Shown: positions 42,181 to 51,280 of the stretch, piece after piece
Numbering within the stretch: position 1 is the stretch's first letter
How the letters are laid out: each line of letters starts with the position of its first letter
Origin: Kineosporia corallincola
Lineage (GTDB): Bacteria; Actinomycetota; Actinomycetes; Actinomycetales; Kineosporiaceae
Direction of reading: 5' to 3'
DNA: 64,000 nt
Assembly: GCF_018499875.1 (NCBI RefSeq)
Contig: NZ_JAHBAY010000001.1
Location: forward strand, 248,001 to 312,000
Notes under the pieces: model-generated
Told to the model about the DNA's origin: nothing
Databases searched by the model: none
What the model saw: only the letters and a program-made list of their open reading frames with translations
Program-made: the position numbers and the translations under genes

Positions 42181-42423
42181 TCAGTCCCTCCGCTTCGTGC
42201 GGTTGTAGACGAGGGCGGTGCAGCCGACGCCGAGCAGCACGAAAGCCAGCTGCAACCAGTAGAACAGCGGGAATCCCAGCAGTTCCGGCGTCAGGTGGTT
42301 GAACAGCGGGGTGCTCAGCGGGACGGCGATCGGGACCAGCAGGACCCAGTTCCACGGACTGCGGTCCGAGGCCCGGGGGGCTTCGCCGGTGGGGCGCTCC
42401 TCCGGAGGGTGCGGGGAGGACAT
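42181..42423 (-). CDS. DUF3311 small membrane protein, cassette copy 1
   Basis: This 80-aa protein has two hydrophobic spans (WVLLVPIAVPLSTPLFN and FPLFYWLQLAFVLLGVGCTA) and ends VYNRTKRRD. DUF3311 proteins are encoded directly before SSS symporters and are presumed to be their partner subunits. The start is taken at ATG 42423, with GAGGAA about 10 bases upstream; an in-frame upstream start at 42459 is possible. The last 30 residues are identical to copy 2. Confidence 0.87.
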   Translation of the reverse strand: MSSPHPPEERPTGEAPRASDRSPWNWVLLVPIAVPLSTPLFNHLTPELLGFPLFYWLQLAFVLLGVGCTALVYNRTKRRD

Positions 42424-42471
42424 CGTTCTCGGTTCCTCTTCGGTTGTGACGACGGGCATACCGGTGGTGGG

Positions 42472-42496
42472 TCTACCAGCTCACGGTTTGCCGGCC
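42472..42496 (-). promoter_or_regulatory. Duplicated upstream element of cassette copy 1
   Basis: This 25-bp stretch matches 44489-44513, upstream of copy 2, at 21 of 25 positions. It lies about 50-70 bp before each DUF3311 start and probably marks the shared promoter or operator carried along by the duplication. Confidence 0.5.
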
Positions 42497-42544
42497 AAGG
42501 GCGTCTCAAAACGGCGGGGGCGAATGGGGGCGAGACGCCACGAA

Positions 42545-42580
42545 CCGCCGTGATCACGGGTTCCCCCGTGATCACGGCGG
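42545..42580 (-). terminator. Terminator after symporter cassette copy 2
   Basis: CCGCCGTGATCACGGG (42545-42560) and CCCGTGATCACGGCGG (42565-42580) are a perfect 16-bp inverted repeat with a 4-nt loop. It begins 8 bp past the stop of the second symporter in the direction of transcription. Confidence 0.85.
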
Positions 42581-42587
42581 TGTCACC

Positions 42588-44219
42588 TCAGTCCCCGGCG
42601 ACCGCGGCCGGCTCGCCCGAGGCGGCCGGCGGCGGTGCGTCGGGCGACCGGTCGACCGTGTAGTCGCCCGGCCGGGTGGCGTCCGGGGTGTCCGGGGCGC
42701 CGGCCCGGCGCAGCACCAGGGTGAGCAGGACCGCGACGATCAGGTTGGCGAGCACGGCGACGAAGCCGACGTAGATCTGCTTGTCGGTGTCGAACCCGGC
42801 CAGCGACAGCCGGTAGGCGGAGCCGCCGAAGTGCTCCTTGCCGTTGTTCGGGTTGGGGATCTGGTAGAGCATCCCGATCCCCACCGCCAGCCCGGCGATC
42901 AGGCCGGTGCTGAGCGCCCACGGGTGCAGCCAGCGGGTGTACACGCCGAGGGCCACGGACGGCAGGGTCTGGAGGATCAGCACCCCACCGATCAGTTGCA
43001 GGTCGATCGCGAACTGCGGGTCGAGGAACAGGATCACCAGCACGGCACCGACTTTCACCACCAGCGAGGTGATCTTGCTGGTGGCCGCCTCCTGGGCCGG
43101 GGTGGCATCCTTCTTCAGGTACTCCTTGTACACGTTGCGGGTGAACAGGTTCGCCGCCGCGATCGACATGATCGAGGCCGGCACCAGCGCCCCGATGCCG
43201 ATCGCCGCGTAACAGACCCCGGCGAACCAGTCCGGGAACATCTGGTCGAACAGCGAGGGCACGATCGTGTTGGTGTCCTTGCCGATCGGCTTGATCCCGG
43301 CGGCGATCGCCATGTATCCGAGCAGTGCGATCAGCCCGAGCAGGAAGCTGTAGGCCGGCAGCGCGGACATGTTCTTCTTGATCGTGTCGCGGTTCTTCGC
43401 CGCCAGCACGCTGGTCAGCGAGTGCGGGTAGAGGAACAGCGCCAGGGCCGAGCCGAGGGCCAGGGTGATGTATTGCAGCTGGTTGTTCGCGTTCAGCAGG
43501 ATGCTGCCCTTGGGCGCCCCGGTGTTCGGATTGGTCTGCCCCAGAGCCGTTTCCGCGCTGCCGAAGATGACGTCCCAGCCGCCGAGCTTGTACGGGATCA
43601 CGATCACGGCCACGATGATGACCAGGTAGATCAGCGTGTCCTTGACGAACGCGATGAGTGCCGGGGCGCGCAGGCCCGAGCTGTAGGTGTACACCGCCAG
43701 AATCAGGAACGCGATGACGATCGGCAGATGCCCGGTCACGCCCATCACCTTCAGCACCGCCTCGATGCCGATCAGCTGCAACGCGATGTAGGGCATGGTG
43801 GCGACGATCCCGGTGATCGCGACCAGCAGGGCCAGGGTGGGGGAGCCGAAGCGTCCGCGCACGAAGTCGGCCGGGGTGACGTAGCCGTGCCGGTAACTGA
43901 CCGACCACAGCCGCGTCATCACCAGGAACGCCATCGGGTAGATCAGGATCGTGTAGGGGACGGCGTAGAAACCGATCGCCCCGGAGGCGAACACCAGGGC
44001 GGGCACCGCCACGAAGGTGTAGGCCGTGTAAAGGTCGCCACCGAGCAGGAACCAGGTGATCCAGGTGCCGAAATTCCTTCCGCCCAGACCCCATTCGTCC
44101 AGATGGTCGAGCGACTCGGCGCGCCGCCAGCGGGCGGCCGCGAAGCCCATCCCGGAGACCAGCAGGAACAGCAGCGTGAAGACCACGAGTTCGGTGACGT
44201 GGTCGGAGGCCGACGGCAT
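42588..44219 (-). CDS. Sodium:solute symporter (SSS family, MctC-like), cassette copy 2
   Basis: This 543-aa protein is a close paralogue of copy 1 along the whole length. Both begin with GWGLGGRNFGTW-type sequence and end with a TVDR-containing Ala/Pro-rich tail. Conserved core blocks such as AAANLFTRNVYKEYL and GGVLILQTLPSVA are the same in both. The main difference is a shorter loop (AAGIKPIGKDTNTIVPSLFD). It is 3 bp downstream of its own DUF3311 gene. The second copy may have changed substrate range or regulation; the sequence does not say. Confidence 0.9.
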   Translation of the reverse strand: MPSASDHVTELVVFTLLFLLVSGMGFAAARWRRAESLDHLDEWGLGGRNFGTWITWFLLGGDLYTAYTFVAVPALVFASGAIGFYAVPYTILIYPMAFLVMTRLWSVSYRHGYVTPADFVRGRFGSPTLALLVAITGIVATMPYIALQLIGIEAVLKVMGVTGHLPIVIAFLILAVYTYSSGLRAPALIAFVKDTLIYLVIIVAVIVIPYKLGGWDVIFGSAETALGQTNPNTGAPKGSILLNANNQLQYITLALGSALALFLYPHSLTSVLAAKNRDTIKKNMSALPAYSFLLGLIALLGYMAIAAGIKPIGKDTNTIVPSLFDQMFPDWFAGVCYAAIGIGALVPASIMSIAAANLFTRNVYKEYLKKDATPAQEAATSKITSLVVKVGAVLVILFLDPQFAIDLQLIGGVLILQTLPSVALGVYTRWLHPWALSTGLIAGLAVGIGMLYQIPNPNNGKEHFGGSAYRLSLAGFDTDKQIYVGFVAVLANLIVAVLLTLVLRRAGAPDTPDATRPGDYTVDRSPDAPPPAASGEPAAVAGD

Positions 44220-44222
44220 GGC

Positions 44223-44447
44223 TCAGTCCCTCCGCTTCGTCCGGTTGTAGACGAGGGCGGTGCAGCCGACGCCGAGCAGCACGAAGGCCAGCTGCAACCA
44301 GTAGAAGAGCGGGAACCCGGCCAGCCGGGGCGTCTCGTGGTTGAACAGCGGTGTGCTGAGCGGGATCACGATCGGGACGAGCAGGAGCCAGTTCCAGGCG
44401 CTGCTGTCCGGGGATCGCTGGTCTTCCGGAGGTTCCGTGGACGACAT
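44223..44447 (-). CDS. DUF3311 small membrane protein, cassette copy 2
   Basis: This 74-aa protein has two spans (WNWLLLVPIVIPLSTPLFN and the FPLFYWLQLAFVLLGVGCTA block). The C-terminal 30 residues are identical to copy 1 while the N-terminal 25 differ and are shorter. It precedes its symporter by 3 bp. A 25-bp upstream element (44489-44513) is shared with copy 1. Confidence 0.88.
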   Translation of the reverse strand: MSSTEPPEDQRSPDSSAWNWLLLVPIVIPLSTPLFNHETPRLAGFPLFYWLQLAFVLLGVGCTALVYNRTKRRD

Positions 44448-44531
44448 CGTCCGTTCCCCCTCACTGGTGGCGGTCAGGGCGACAACTGTCTATCAGCTCA
44501 CAGTTTGTCCGCCACGCTATGTGAGGAGTTG

Positions 44532-45164
44532 TCAGACCGTGGGTTCCGAGACCGCCTTGATCACCAGGCTCAGGGTGCGCCGGCAGGTCTCCAGGTTCTC
44601 GGCCTCGTCGTGCGCCGCGGTGGACCAGGTCGACCCGGCCTCGTAGGCCGCGAAGATGGCGTTCACGGCGTCGTCCAGATCGACCACCAGGCGCCGGCCG
44701 GCCCGTTCCAGGCCCTCGACCAGCAGCCGGGCGAGGCCTTCCCGGAACGGCGCCATGGCCCGCATGAGCGGCGGGGCCAGCTCCGGGTTCCGCACGATGA
44801 ACAGCCCGATCTCGGCGTCCACCAGCCGGGACTGCCGGTCGACCGGGTTCGCGGCGAGCACCTTCTCCACGACGTCCTCGATCAGTTCCACGCCGTTAGT
44901 GGGTGCCGCCTGGTCGGTCTCGTCGAGGATCCTGCGGATGCCGTCGAGCAGGCCCGCGTGCTTGGCCACCATCAGGTCGTGGAGCAGGTCTTCCTTGGTG
45001 GCGAAGTTGGAGTAGAAGGCGCCCCGGGTGAAGCCGGCCTCCTCACAGATGGCCTCCACGCTGGCGCCGTTCACACCGCGCTCGGCGATCACCGTGGTGG
45101 CTGCGGTCAGCAGGCGCTGCCGGGTGGCGGCCCGTCGCGGGCTGATCGTCTGCTGCTGACTCAC
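44532..45164 (-). CDS. TetR/AcrR-family repressor
   Basis: This 210-aa regulator starts at GTG 45164 with GAGGAA upstream. The helix-turn-helix is RLLTAATTVIAERGVNGASV followed by EAICEEAGFTRGAFYSNFAT and KEDLL. The rest is an all-helical ligand-binding domain. It is divergent from the MMPL transporter gene at 45382. The 22-bp palindrome at 45299-45320 plus an adjacent half-overlapping site is the likely operator, so it probably represses the transporter and itself. Confidence 0.93.
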   Translation of the reverse strand: MSQQQTISPRRAATRQRLLTAATTVIAERGVNGASVEAICEEAGFTRGAFYSNFATKEDLLHDLMVAKHAGLLDGIRRILDETDQAAPTNGVELIEDVVEKVLAANPVDRQSRLVDAEIGLFIVRNPELAPPLMRAMAPFREGLARLLVEGLERAGRRLVVDLDDAVNAIFAAYEAGSTWSTAAHDEAENLETCRRTLSLVIKAVSEPTV

Positions 45165-45298
45165 GTCGTTCCTCGGGGTCGGGTCAAAAGGGTAGAGGCC
45201 AGTGTTCCTCAGGCCGGGGCCGCGGGGAGTGGGCCGAAGGGGCGCACGGTACGGACCTCGGACTCTCCGGTCATGGCATCCCGGGTGTCCCTCTTGCT

Positions 45299-45337
45299 TT
45301 CGATACATTACTGTATCGAATACAGACCTGTATCGAA
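45299..45337. promoter_or_regulatory. TetR operator between the TetR and MMPL genes
   Basis: TTCGATACA (45299-45307) and TGTATCGAA (45312-45320) form a perfect 22-bp palindrome with a TTAC centre. A second site, ATACAG-AC-CTGTAT at 45320-45333, shares the same half-site and is followed by CGAA. The stretch is AT-rich in an otherwise GC-rich region, as promoter DNA would be. Confidence 0.82.
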
Positions 45338-45381
45338 CCTGTTCAGCTGCCCTCTGCCCGGGGCGGCGATCGGAGAAACCC

Positions 45382-47553
45382 ATGTCCACGTTGCTGTACG
45401 CGCTGGGTCGGCGCGCCTATCGGGGCCGGCGCTGGGTCGCCGCCCTCTGGGTGCTGATCCTGGTCGCACTCGCCGTCGGGGCGACGACGCTCGGCACCGG
45501 CACCACCAATGTCTTCCGGATTCCCGGTACCGCGTCGCAGGACGCCCTCGACCAGCTCGGCGACCGCTTCCCCGAGCTGAGCGGCGGTCAGGCGCAGGTG
45601 GTCGTGGTCGCCCCCGAGGGCACCGCGATCACCAGCACCGAGATGAAGACGGCCGTGCAGACCTCGCTGGCCGCGATCGCGAAGGTGGACGGCGTCACCG
45701 CGGTCGTCGACCCGTACAACGAGCAGGTACAGGGGGCGCTGTCGCAGGACGGTCAGGTCGCGCTCGGCACCGTGCAGGTGGAGAGCGACTGGCGCGACCA
45801 CGAGGACGCCATCCGCGACGGCATCGAGGCCGCCGCCCAGCCGATCGAGGACGCCGGTGCCACCGTCGAGTTCGGTGGCGAGGTGTTCCAGGTGTCGCTG
45901 CCCTCGGTGAGCCCGACCGAGGGGATCGGGGTGGTCATCGCCCTGGTCATCCTGATCATCACGTTCGGCTCGTTCCTCGCCGCCGGGCTGCCCCTGCTCA
46001 CCGCGCTGCTCGGCGTCGGTGTCGCGATGGCCGCGATCTTCACCGTCACCCCGCTGGTCGACGTGTCCAGCACGGTGCCACTGCTGGCGCTGATGATCGG
46101 CCTGGCCGTCGGCATCGACTACGCCCTGCTGATCGTGTCGCGCCACCGCGACCAACTGCGTGACGGCCTCGACCCGGAGGAGTCGGCGGCCCGCGCCGTG
46201 GCCAAGGCCGGCTCGGCCGTGGTGTTCGCCGGCCTGACCGTGATGATCGCCCTGATCGGCCTGGCCGTGGCCCGCATTCCGTTCCTCACCGTGATGGGGG
46301 TGGCCGCGGCCGGGGCCGTGCTGGTCGCCGTGCTGGTCGCGCTCACTCTGCTGCCCGCCCTGCTCGGGTTCCTCGGCGCCCGGCTGACGCCGAAGAGCAC
46401 CGGTGACACCGAACGTCACCGCTTCGCCAACGGCTGGCTGCGCGCCGTGGTGCGCTGGCCGGTGGTGACCGTCCTGATCGTCGTGGTCGGCGTCGGCGCC
46501 CTGGCGATCCCGGCCAAGGACTTGCGGCTGGCCCTGACCGACAACGGCACCGCCGCCTCGGACACCACCCAGCGCAAGGCCTTCGACCTGGTGGCCGACC
46601 ACTTCGGCCCGGGTGCCAACGCCCCGCTGCTGGTCACCGCGGAACTACCGGCCGGCACCGACCCGCAGACCCTGCTCGGGCAGCTGGCCACCGAGCTCGG
46701 CGGCCTGGACCACGTGGCCGGGGTCAGCTCCGCGGCCGTCAACTCCGACGGTGACATGGCCGTGGTCGCGCTGATCCCGACCGGCAGCGCCTCCTCCGAG
46801 GCCACCGCCGACCTGGTCAACGAGATCCGGGACAGTGCACCGGCCCTGGAGAAGAAGTACGGCGTGCAGGTCGGGGTCACCGGCCAGACCGCGCTGGCCA
46901 TCGACATCTCCGACCGGCTGTCCGGCGCCCTGCTGCCCTTCGGCGTCCTCGTGGTCGGGCTCTCGCTGATCCTGCTCGGCGCCGTGTTCCGGTCGGTCGC
47001 CGTGCCGGTCAAGGCGGCCCTGGGCTACCTGCTCTCGGTCGGCGCCTCGTTCGGGGCCGTCACCGCCGTGTTCGAGTGGGGCTGGCTGTCCGACCTGCTC
47101 GGTGTGCAGCGGGTCGGCCCGGTGATCAGCTTCATGCCGATCATCCTGATGGGCGTGCTGTTCGGCCTGGCGATGGACTACGAGGTGTTCCTGGTGGCCC
47201 GGATCCGCGAGGAGTTCGTGCACAACGGCGGTGACGCCCGCAAGGCCCTGCACACCGGCTACGCCAGTGGCTCCCGGGTGGTCACGGCCGCCGCGCTGAT
47301 CATGGTCTCGGTGTTCGCCTCGTTCGTGCCGGAGGGCGACGCCAACATCAAGCCGATCGCCCTGGCCCTGACCGTCGGGGTGTTCGTCGACGCCTTCGTG
47401 GTGCGAATGATCTTCGTGCCGGCGGTCCTGGCCCTGCTCGGCCGCTCGGCCTGGTGGATCCCGCGCTGGCTGGACCGGGTGCTCCCGCGCCTGGACGTGG
47501 AGGGTGAGGGCCTGGAGAAGAAACTCCAGGAGCGGCAGCCCAGCACGGTCTGA
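45382..47553 (+). CDS. MMPL/RND-family transporter under TetR control
   Basis: This 723-aa protein starts at ATG 45382 after a GGAG at 45372. TM1 is WVAALWVLILVALAVGATTL and the first extracytoplasmic loop is at about 40-190. TM4 carries GLAVGIDYALLIVSRHRDQL. A second half with TM10 GLAMDYEVFLVARIREEFVH follows. Both halves keep the RND Asp/Tyr motif used for proton coupling. It is a different subfamily member from the one at 20013. A TetR repressor gene is divergent and the operator sits between them, so substrate-induced efflux is a reasonable reading. A terminator follows within 25 bp. Confidence 0.93.
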   Translation: MSTLLYALGRRAYRGRRWVAALWVLILVALAVGATTLGTGTTNVFRIPGTASQDALDQLGDRFPELSGGQAQVVVVAPEGTAITSTEMKTAVQTSLAAIAKVDGVTAVVDPYNEQVQGALSQDGQVALGTVQVESDWRDHEDAIRDGIEAAAQPIEDAGATVEFGGEVFQVSLPSVSPTEGIGVVIALVILIITFGSFLAAGLPLLTALLGVGVAMAAIFTVTPLVDVSSTVPLLALMIGLAVGIDYALLIVSRHRDQLRDGLDPEESAARAVAKAGSAVVFAGLTVMIALIGLAVARIPFLTVMGVAAAGAVLVAVLVALTLLPALLGFLGARLTPKSTGDTERHRFANGWLRAVVRWPVVTVLIVVVGVGALAIPAKDLRLALTDNGTAASDTTQRKAFDLVADHFGPGANAPLLVTAELPAGTDPQTLLGQLATELGGLDHVAGVSSAAVNSDGDMAVVALIPTGSASSEATADLVNEIRDSAPALEKKYGVQVGVTGQTALAIDISDRLSGALLPFGVLVVGLSLILLGAVFRSVAVPVKAALGYLLSVGASFGAVTAVFEWGWLSDLLGVQRVGPVISFMPIILMGVLFGLAMDYEVFLVARIREEFVHNGGDARKALHTGYASGSRVVTAAALIMVSVFASFVPEGDANIKPIALALTVGVFVDAFVVRMIFVPAVLALLGRSAWWIPRWLDRVLPRLDVEGEGLEKKLQERQPSTV

Positions 47554-47576
47554 CCACCCGAACGGCCCGATCCCGC

Positions 47577-47609
47577 AGGCCCCCGGACGCGCTCGGTGTC
47601 CGGGGGCCT
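47577..47609 (+). terminator. Terminator after the TetR-regulated MMPL gene
   Basis: AGGCCCCCGGAC (47577-47588) pairs perfectly with GTCCGGGGGCCT (47598-47609). Confidence 0.85.
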
Positions 47610-47676
47610 CGTGCGTGGGCCGGTCCGGGCGGGTGAGCCGGTGACGGATCCGTTACCGATGGACACGGTGAGTGTT

Positions 47677-47703
47677 TCAGGATTCCGGCTGCGCTGCCGA
47701 TGG
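47677..47703 (+). promoter_or_regulatory. Sigma-28 (FliA/WhiG)-like promoter of the chemotaxis operon
   Basis: TCAG (47677-47680), 15 bp, then GCCGATGG (47696-47703) resembles TAAA-N15-GCCGATAA, the consensus of flagellar/sporulation sigma factors of the FliA/WhiG type. It lies 83 bp before the MCP start. Flagellar-type control would fit the gene content; two mismatches in each element leave room for doubt. Confidence 0.55.
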
Positions 47704-47785
47704 GGACGAGACGATCCGTTGGGCCGCAGGGCGCGACGGGTGGGATCCCGCCAGTGCCCGAACCGGAAGGCCTCAGGACCGCTCC

Positions 47786-49444
47786 ATGACTGCCGCCAGC
47801 GACACGATGTCGACGAGCACCGGCCGCTTCTCTCCCGTCCGGTTCCTCACCGATCTGCGGATCGGTGTCAAGATCTTGACCCTCGCGGGCCTGGCGGTGG
47901 TGCTGACCGCCCTGGTCGGCATCACCGGGCAGCTGGCCGTGAACAACGTGCAGAGCACCAGTGAGAAGATCGCCAACGTCACCGCCGAGGAGAGCCAGTC
48001 GATCCTCAAGGCCCGGGCCAACTACAGCGGGTTCCGGCGGTACATCTACACCGTCGCGCTGGCCCAGGACGCGGACAGCCGGGACTCCGGCATCGCCAGC
48101 GCCAAGGAGAACTACGACGATGCGCTGAACACGATGAAAGAGCTCCAGCAGATGGAGCTCCCGGCCGCGGTGCAGACCACGCTGGCCGACAAGCTGATCC
48201 CGGCCACCGAGCAGTCCTGGCAGATCTGGCAGGACGACCTGCTGCCGACCGCCTCGAAGCTCGACCTGACCGCCACCCAGCTGGCGGCCTACATGGCTCA
48301 GGTGACCGCTGACTTCGACCCGGTGGCGAACAGTGTGCGGGACGAGATCGCGACGGTCACCGACGCCCTGGACGCGGCAATGGCCGCGCAGGTCAAGCAG
48401 GCCGCCTCGGACGCGAAGAGCGCCTCGATCCGGATCTGGCTGTTCACCCTGGTCGGCGCGGTGCTGCTGGTCGGCGGCGGGCTGGGCATCTCCCGGCTGG
48501 TCTCCGGCCCGGTCCGGCGCCTCCAGGAGTCGCTGCACGCGCTGGCCGAGGGCGACCTGACCCGCAGCACCGACGTGCACAGCCGCGACGAGATCGGTGA
48601 CATGGCAAGCGCGCTGAACGACGCCACCGTCTCGCTGCGCCAGGCCATGGTCCAGATCAGCGGCACCTCCGGCACGCTGTCCGACTCGGCCCGCAACCTC
48701 AGCTCGATCTCCGCCCAGATCTCCTCCAGCGCCGACGCCACCTCCAACCAGGCCAACAACCTGGCCGGCACCGCCACCGAGGTGTCGGGCAACGTGCAGA
48801 CCGTCGCGGCCGGCACCGAGGAGATGTCGGCCAGCATCCGGGAGATCGCCAACTCCTCGTCCGAGGCGGTCCGGGTGGCCTCCAGCGCCGTGAACGAGGC
48901 GGTCACCGCCCGCGCCACGGTGGCCAAGCTGGGCGACTCCAGCATCGAGATCGGCAACGTGGTCAAGGCGATCACCTCGATCGCCGAGCAGACCAACCTG
49001 CTGGCCCTGAACGCGACCATCGAGGCGGCCCGGGCCGGTGAGGCCGGCAAGGGCTTCGCGGTGGTCGCCGAGGAGGTCAAGCAACTCGCCCAGGAGACCG
49101 CCCGTGCCACCGAGGACATCTCGAAGCGGGTGGAGGCCATCCAGGCGGACACCCAGGAGGCCGTCGACGCGATCGCCCGCATCTCGCAGACGATCGAGGA
49201 CGTCAACTCCTACCAGACCACGATCGCCTCGGCGGTCGAGGAACAGACCGCCACCACCTCGGAGATCTCCCGCAGCATCGCCGAGGCGGCGGGAGGCTCG
49301 GCCAGCATCGCCTCCAGCGTGGATTCGGTGGCGAACGCGGCCCAGGCGTCCAGCGACAGCATCTCCCAGGCCGAGCAGGCTGCCGGGGAACTGTCCGGGC
49401 TCTCTGCCGAGCTACGTCAGCTGGTGTCCCGTTTCCGGCTGTAA
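47786..49444 (+). CDS. Methyl-accepting chemotaxis protein
   Basis: This 552-aa receptor has TM1 at about residues 25-50 ([20 protein letters not shown]), an extracytoplasmic helical sensor domain (55-205) and TM2 ([20 protein letters not shown]). HAMP ([20 protein letters not shown]) and the coiled-coil signalling domain follow. The hairpin tip is [20 protein letters not shown] followed by [20 protein letters not shown]. It lacks a C-terminal CheR-docking pentapeptide, so methylation would rely on another receptor or a tetherless CheR. The start ATG 47786 follows AGGA. First gene of the MCP-CheY-CheR-CheX cluster. Confidence 0.95.
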   Translation: MTAASDTMSTSTGRFSPVRFLTDLRIGVKILTLAGLAVVLTALVGITGQLAVNNVQSTSEKIANVTAEESQSILKARANYSGFRRYIYTVALAQDADSRDSGIASAKENYDDALNTMKELQQMELPAAVQTTLADKLIPATEQSWQIWQDDLLPTASKLDLTATQLAAYMAQVTADFDPVANSVRDEIATVTDALDAAMAAQVKQAASDAKSASIRIWLFTLVGAVLLVGGGLGISRLVSGPVRRLQESLHALAEGDLTRSTDVHSRDEIGDMASALNDATVSLRQAMVQISGTSGTLSDSARNLSSISAQISSSADATSNQANNLAGTATEVSGNVQTVAAGTEEMSASIREIANSSSEAVRVASSAVNEAVTARATVAKLGDSSIEIGNVVKAITSIAEQTNLLALNATIEAARAGEAGKGFAVVAEEVKQLAQETARATEDISKRVEAIQADTQEAVDAIARISQTIEDVNSYQTTIASAVEEQTATTSEISRSIAEAAGGSASIASSVDSVANAAQASSDSISQAEQAAGELSGLSAELRQLVSRFRL

Positions 49445-49507
49445 ATCCCTGCAACACACCGAAAAACGACCAGCTGACAACCGACCAGCACAAGAGATAG
49501 GCGGATC

Positions 49508-49879
49508 ATGCAGGCACTAGTCGTCGACGACTCGCGGGTGATGCGCACCATCCTGACAAAGCTCCTCACCAGTCTGAACTTCGATGTGGTTCAGGCCGGC
49601 GACGGAGCCGAGGCGCTCGCGGCCCTGGATGCCGGAGCCCGTCCGGAGGTCGCCCTGGTGGACTGGAACATGCCGGTCATGGACGGTCTGACCTTCATCA
49701 AGAAGTGCCGGCAGAACCCGGAGTACCGGGACGTCGTCCTGATGATGGTCACCACCGAGAGCGAGCAGGCGAACATCGTCCGCGCGCTCGCCGCCGGTGC
49801 CCACGAGTACGTGATCAAGCCGTTCACCGACGAGGTCATCGCCGAGAAGCTGGAGATGCTGGGGCTGATCGAGCGGTGA
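49508..49879 (+). CDS. cheY: CheY-like chemotaxis response regulator
   Basis: This 123-aa single receiver domain shows all the family residues. They are the acidic pair in LVVDDSRVMR, the phospho-Asp in LVDWNMPVMDG, the switch Thr in MMVTTESEQ and the Lys in YVIKPFTDE. No output domain is present, as in CheY proteins that bind the flagellar switch. It lies 64 bp after the MCP gene and 55 bp before cheR, all in one direction. The kinase CheA is not encoded in this window. Confidence 0.94.
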   Translation: MQALVVDDSRVMRTILTKLLTSLNFDVVQAGDGAEALAALDAGARPEVALVDWNMPVMDGLTFIKKCRQNPEYRDVVLMMVTTESEQANIVRALAAGAHEYVIKPFTDEVIAEKLEMLGLIER

Positions 49880-49934
49880 CTGTCGAATCAAGGCCCGTTC
49901 CGGGCCGAGCAGTGGGTGAAGGGAGATCCCCCCG

Positions 49935-50759
49935 ATGAGTATCGCGACCACGGACTTTTCCTTCGTGGCCGACCTGGTACGCCAGCGCAGCTCGATCGAT
50001 CTGCAACCTGGCAAGGAGTACCTGGTGGAGTCCCGTCTGGTGCCGCTCATGCGGACCAGCGGGGAGAGTGACCTCAGCGCGTTCGTCGGTCGGCTGCGTC
50101 GGGGGGACCAGAAGCTGATCGACTCGGTCATCGACGCACTGACCACGAACGAGACGCTGTGGTTCCGTGACACGGTCCCGTTCGACGTGTTCTCGAAGCA
50201 GCTGCTCCCCGACGTGGCGAAGTCCTCGGTGACGAAGAAGATCACGGTCTGGTCGGCCGCCTGCTCGTCCGGGCAGGAAGGCTACTCGCTGGCCATGCTG
50301 CTGCTCGACTGGCTGCCCAGGAACCCGGGTTTCACCGCCCAGGTGGTCGGCACCGACATCTCGCACAAGATGGTCGACCGGGCGAACGCGGGCAAGTACT
50401 CCCAGCTGGAGATCAACCGCGGGCTGCGGGTTCCCTATCTGGTCAAGTACTTCGACCAGGTCGGCCGGGACTGGGTGCTGAAGAAGGAGGTCCGCGACCT
50501 GGCGAAGTTCAAGTGGGGCAACCTGGCCCAGCCCGCGGTCGGTCACCCGCAGTGCGACATCGTGTTCCTGCGCAACGTGCTGATCTACTTCGACCCGCCG
50601 ACCAAGAAGAAGGTCATCGAGAACTGCCGGACGCATCTGCGGCCGGGCGGTTACCTGGTGCTCGGCGGCGCCGAGACGGCACCGTCGCTGGGGCCGAACT
50701 GGAAGCGTCTGGACATCGATCGCGCGACCGTGTTCCAGCACCTGGGAGGTGGCGCATGA
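49935..50759 (+). CDS. cheR: CheR-type chemotaxis protein methyltransferase
   Basis: This 274-aa protein has the N-terminal all-helical CheR_N domain (about 1-80) and a Rossmann-like SAM-binding domain. Typical motifs are VWSAACSSGQEGYSLAMLLL, VVGTDISHKMVDRANAGKYS, CDIVFLRNVLIYFDPPTK and LRPGGYLVLGGAET. It methylates glutamates on the receptor's signalling domain using SAM. Its stop overlaps the CheX start (ATGA), indicating coupled translation. No cheB lies in this window. Confidence 0.94.
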   Translation: MSIATTDFSFVADLVRQRSSIDLQPGKEYLVESRLVPLMRTSGESDLSAFVGRLRRGDQKLIDSVIDALTTNETLWFRDTVPFDVFSKQLLPDVAKSSVTKKITVWSAACSSGQEGYSLAMLLLDWLPRNPGFTAQVVGTDISHKMVDRANAGKYSQLEINRGLRVPYLVKYFDQVGRDWVLKKEVRDLAKFKWGNLAQPAVGHPQCDIVFLRNVLIYFDPPTKKKVIENCRTHLRPGGYLVLGGAETAPSLGPNWKRLDIDRATVFQHLGGGA

Positions 50760-51274
50760 TCGATACCGAGGAACTCGCGGCGGCCCAGCCCGATCTGGAG
50801 GTGCTGCTCGTCGAGATGATCGCCTCGGTGCTGGGCGAGCAGGCCGAGCCGACCGGCGAGCCGCTGCCCGCGGCCGCCGGGCTGGCGGTGTCCCGGCTGG
50901 TGATCCAGGACCCGACCGACGGCAGCTTCCTGGGTGTCGACGTGCGGGCCGAGGGCAACCTGATCACCACGCTGGCGGCGACCCTGCTCGGTGTGGCCGA
51001 GCCGGCGCCGGACGACATGCTCGACGTGATCGCCGAACTCGGCAACATCGCGGCGGGCAACGTGAAATCGCTGCTGTGCCACAACGGTCAGCTCTCGCTG
51101 CCCGCCCCGCAGCTGGCGTTCGAGCACGAGGGCGACCCGCCGGACGCGATCCGGGCCGGGGCGAGCCTGCTCGGCAACGTGGTGGAACTCGTGGTGATGC
51201 CGCTGCACTCGGCCGATCCGCAGACCCGCTGGCCGCACGGTTCGGCCCAGCACGAGGCCCAGATGCAGGCCTGA
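50756..51274 (+). CDS. CheX/CheC-like CheY-phosphate phosphatase
   Basis: This 172-aa protein carries the CheC/CheX/FliY-family core ELGNIAAGNVKSLL with the ExxN phosphatase signature. The layout is the single-motif CheX kind: helix-strand N-terminal half, the ExxN helix and a C-terminal VVELVVMPL strand. CheX dephosphorylates CheY-P to reset the signal. Its start overlaps the cheR stop. The role as phosphatase is inferred from the motif and the context. A terminator hairpin follows right after the stop. Confidence 0.85.
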   Translation: MIDTEELAAAQPDLEVLLVEMIASVLGEQAEPTGEPLPAAAGLAVSRLVIQDPTDGSFLGVDVRAEGNLITTLAATLLGVAEPAPDDMLDVIAELGNIAAGNVKSLLCHNGQLSLPAPQLAFEHEGDPPDAIRAGASLLGNVVELVVMPLHSADPQTRWPHGSAQHEAQMQA

Positions 51275-51280
51275 GAAGTT

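Noticed and set aside
42831-46163. 1110-codon open frame on the plus strand across the symporter/TetR region
   Set aside because: It is antisense to well-recognised genes, has His/Arg/Gln-rich shadow composition and crosses several gene boundaries; it results from GC-biased codons.
47641-47670. GTTACCGATGG-like sequence suggesting a c-di-GMP (GEMM) riboswitch before the MCP gene
   Set aside because: The rest of the GEMM fold, with its two helices and tetraloop receptor, could not be found; a sigma-28-like promoter explains the CCGATGG elements better.
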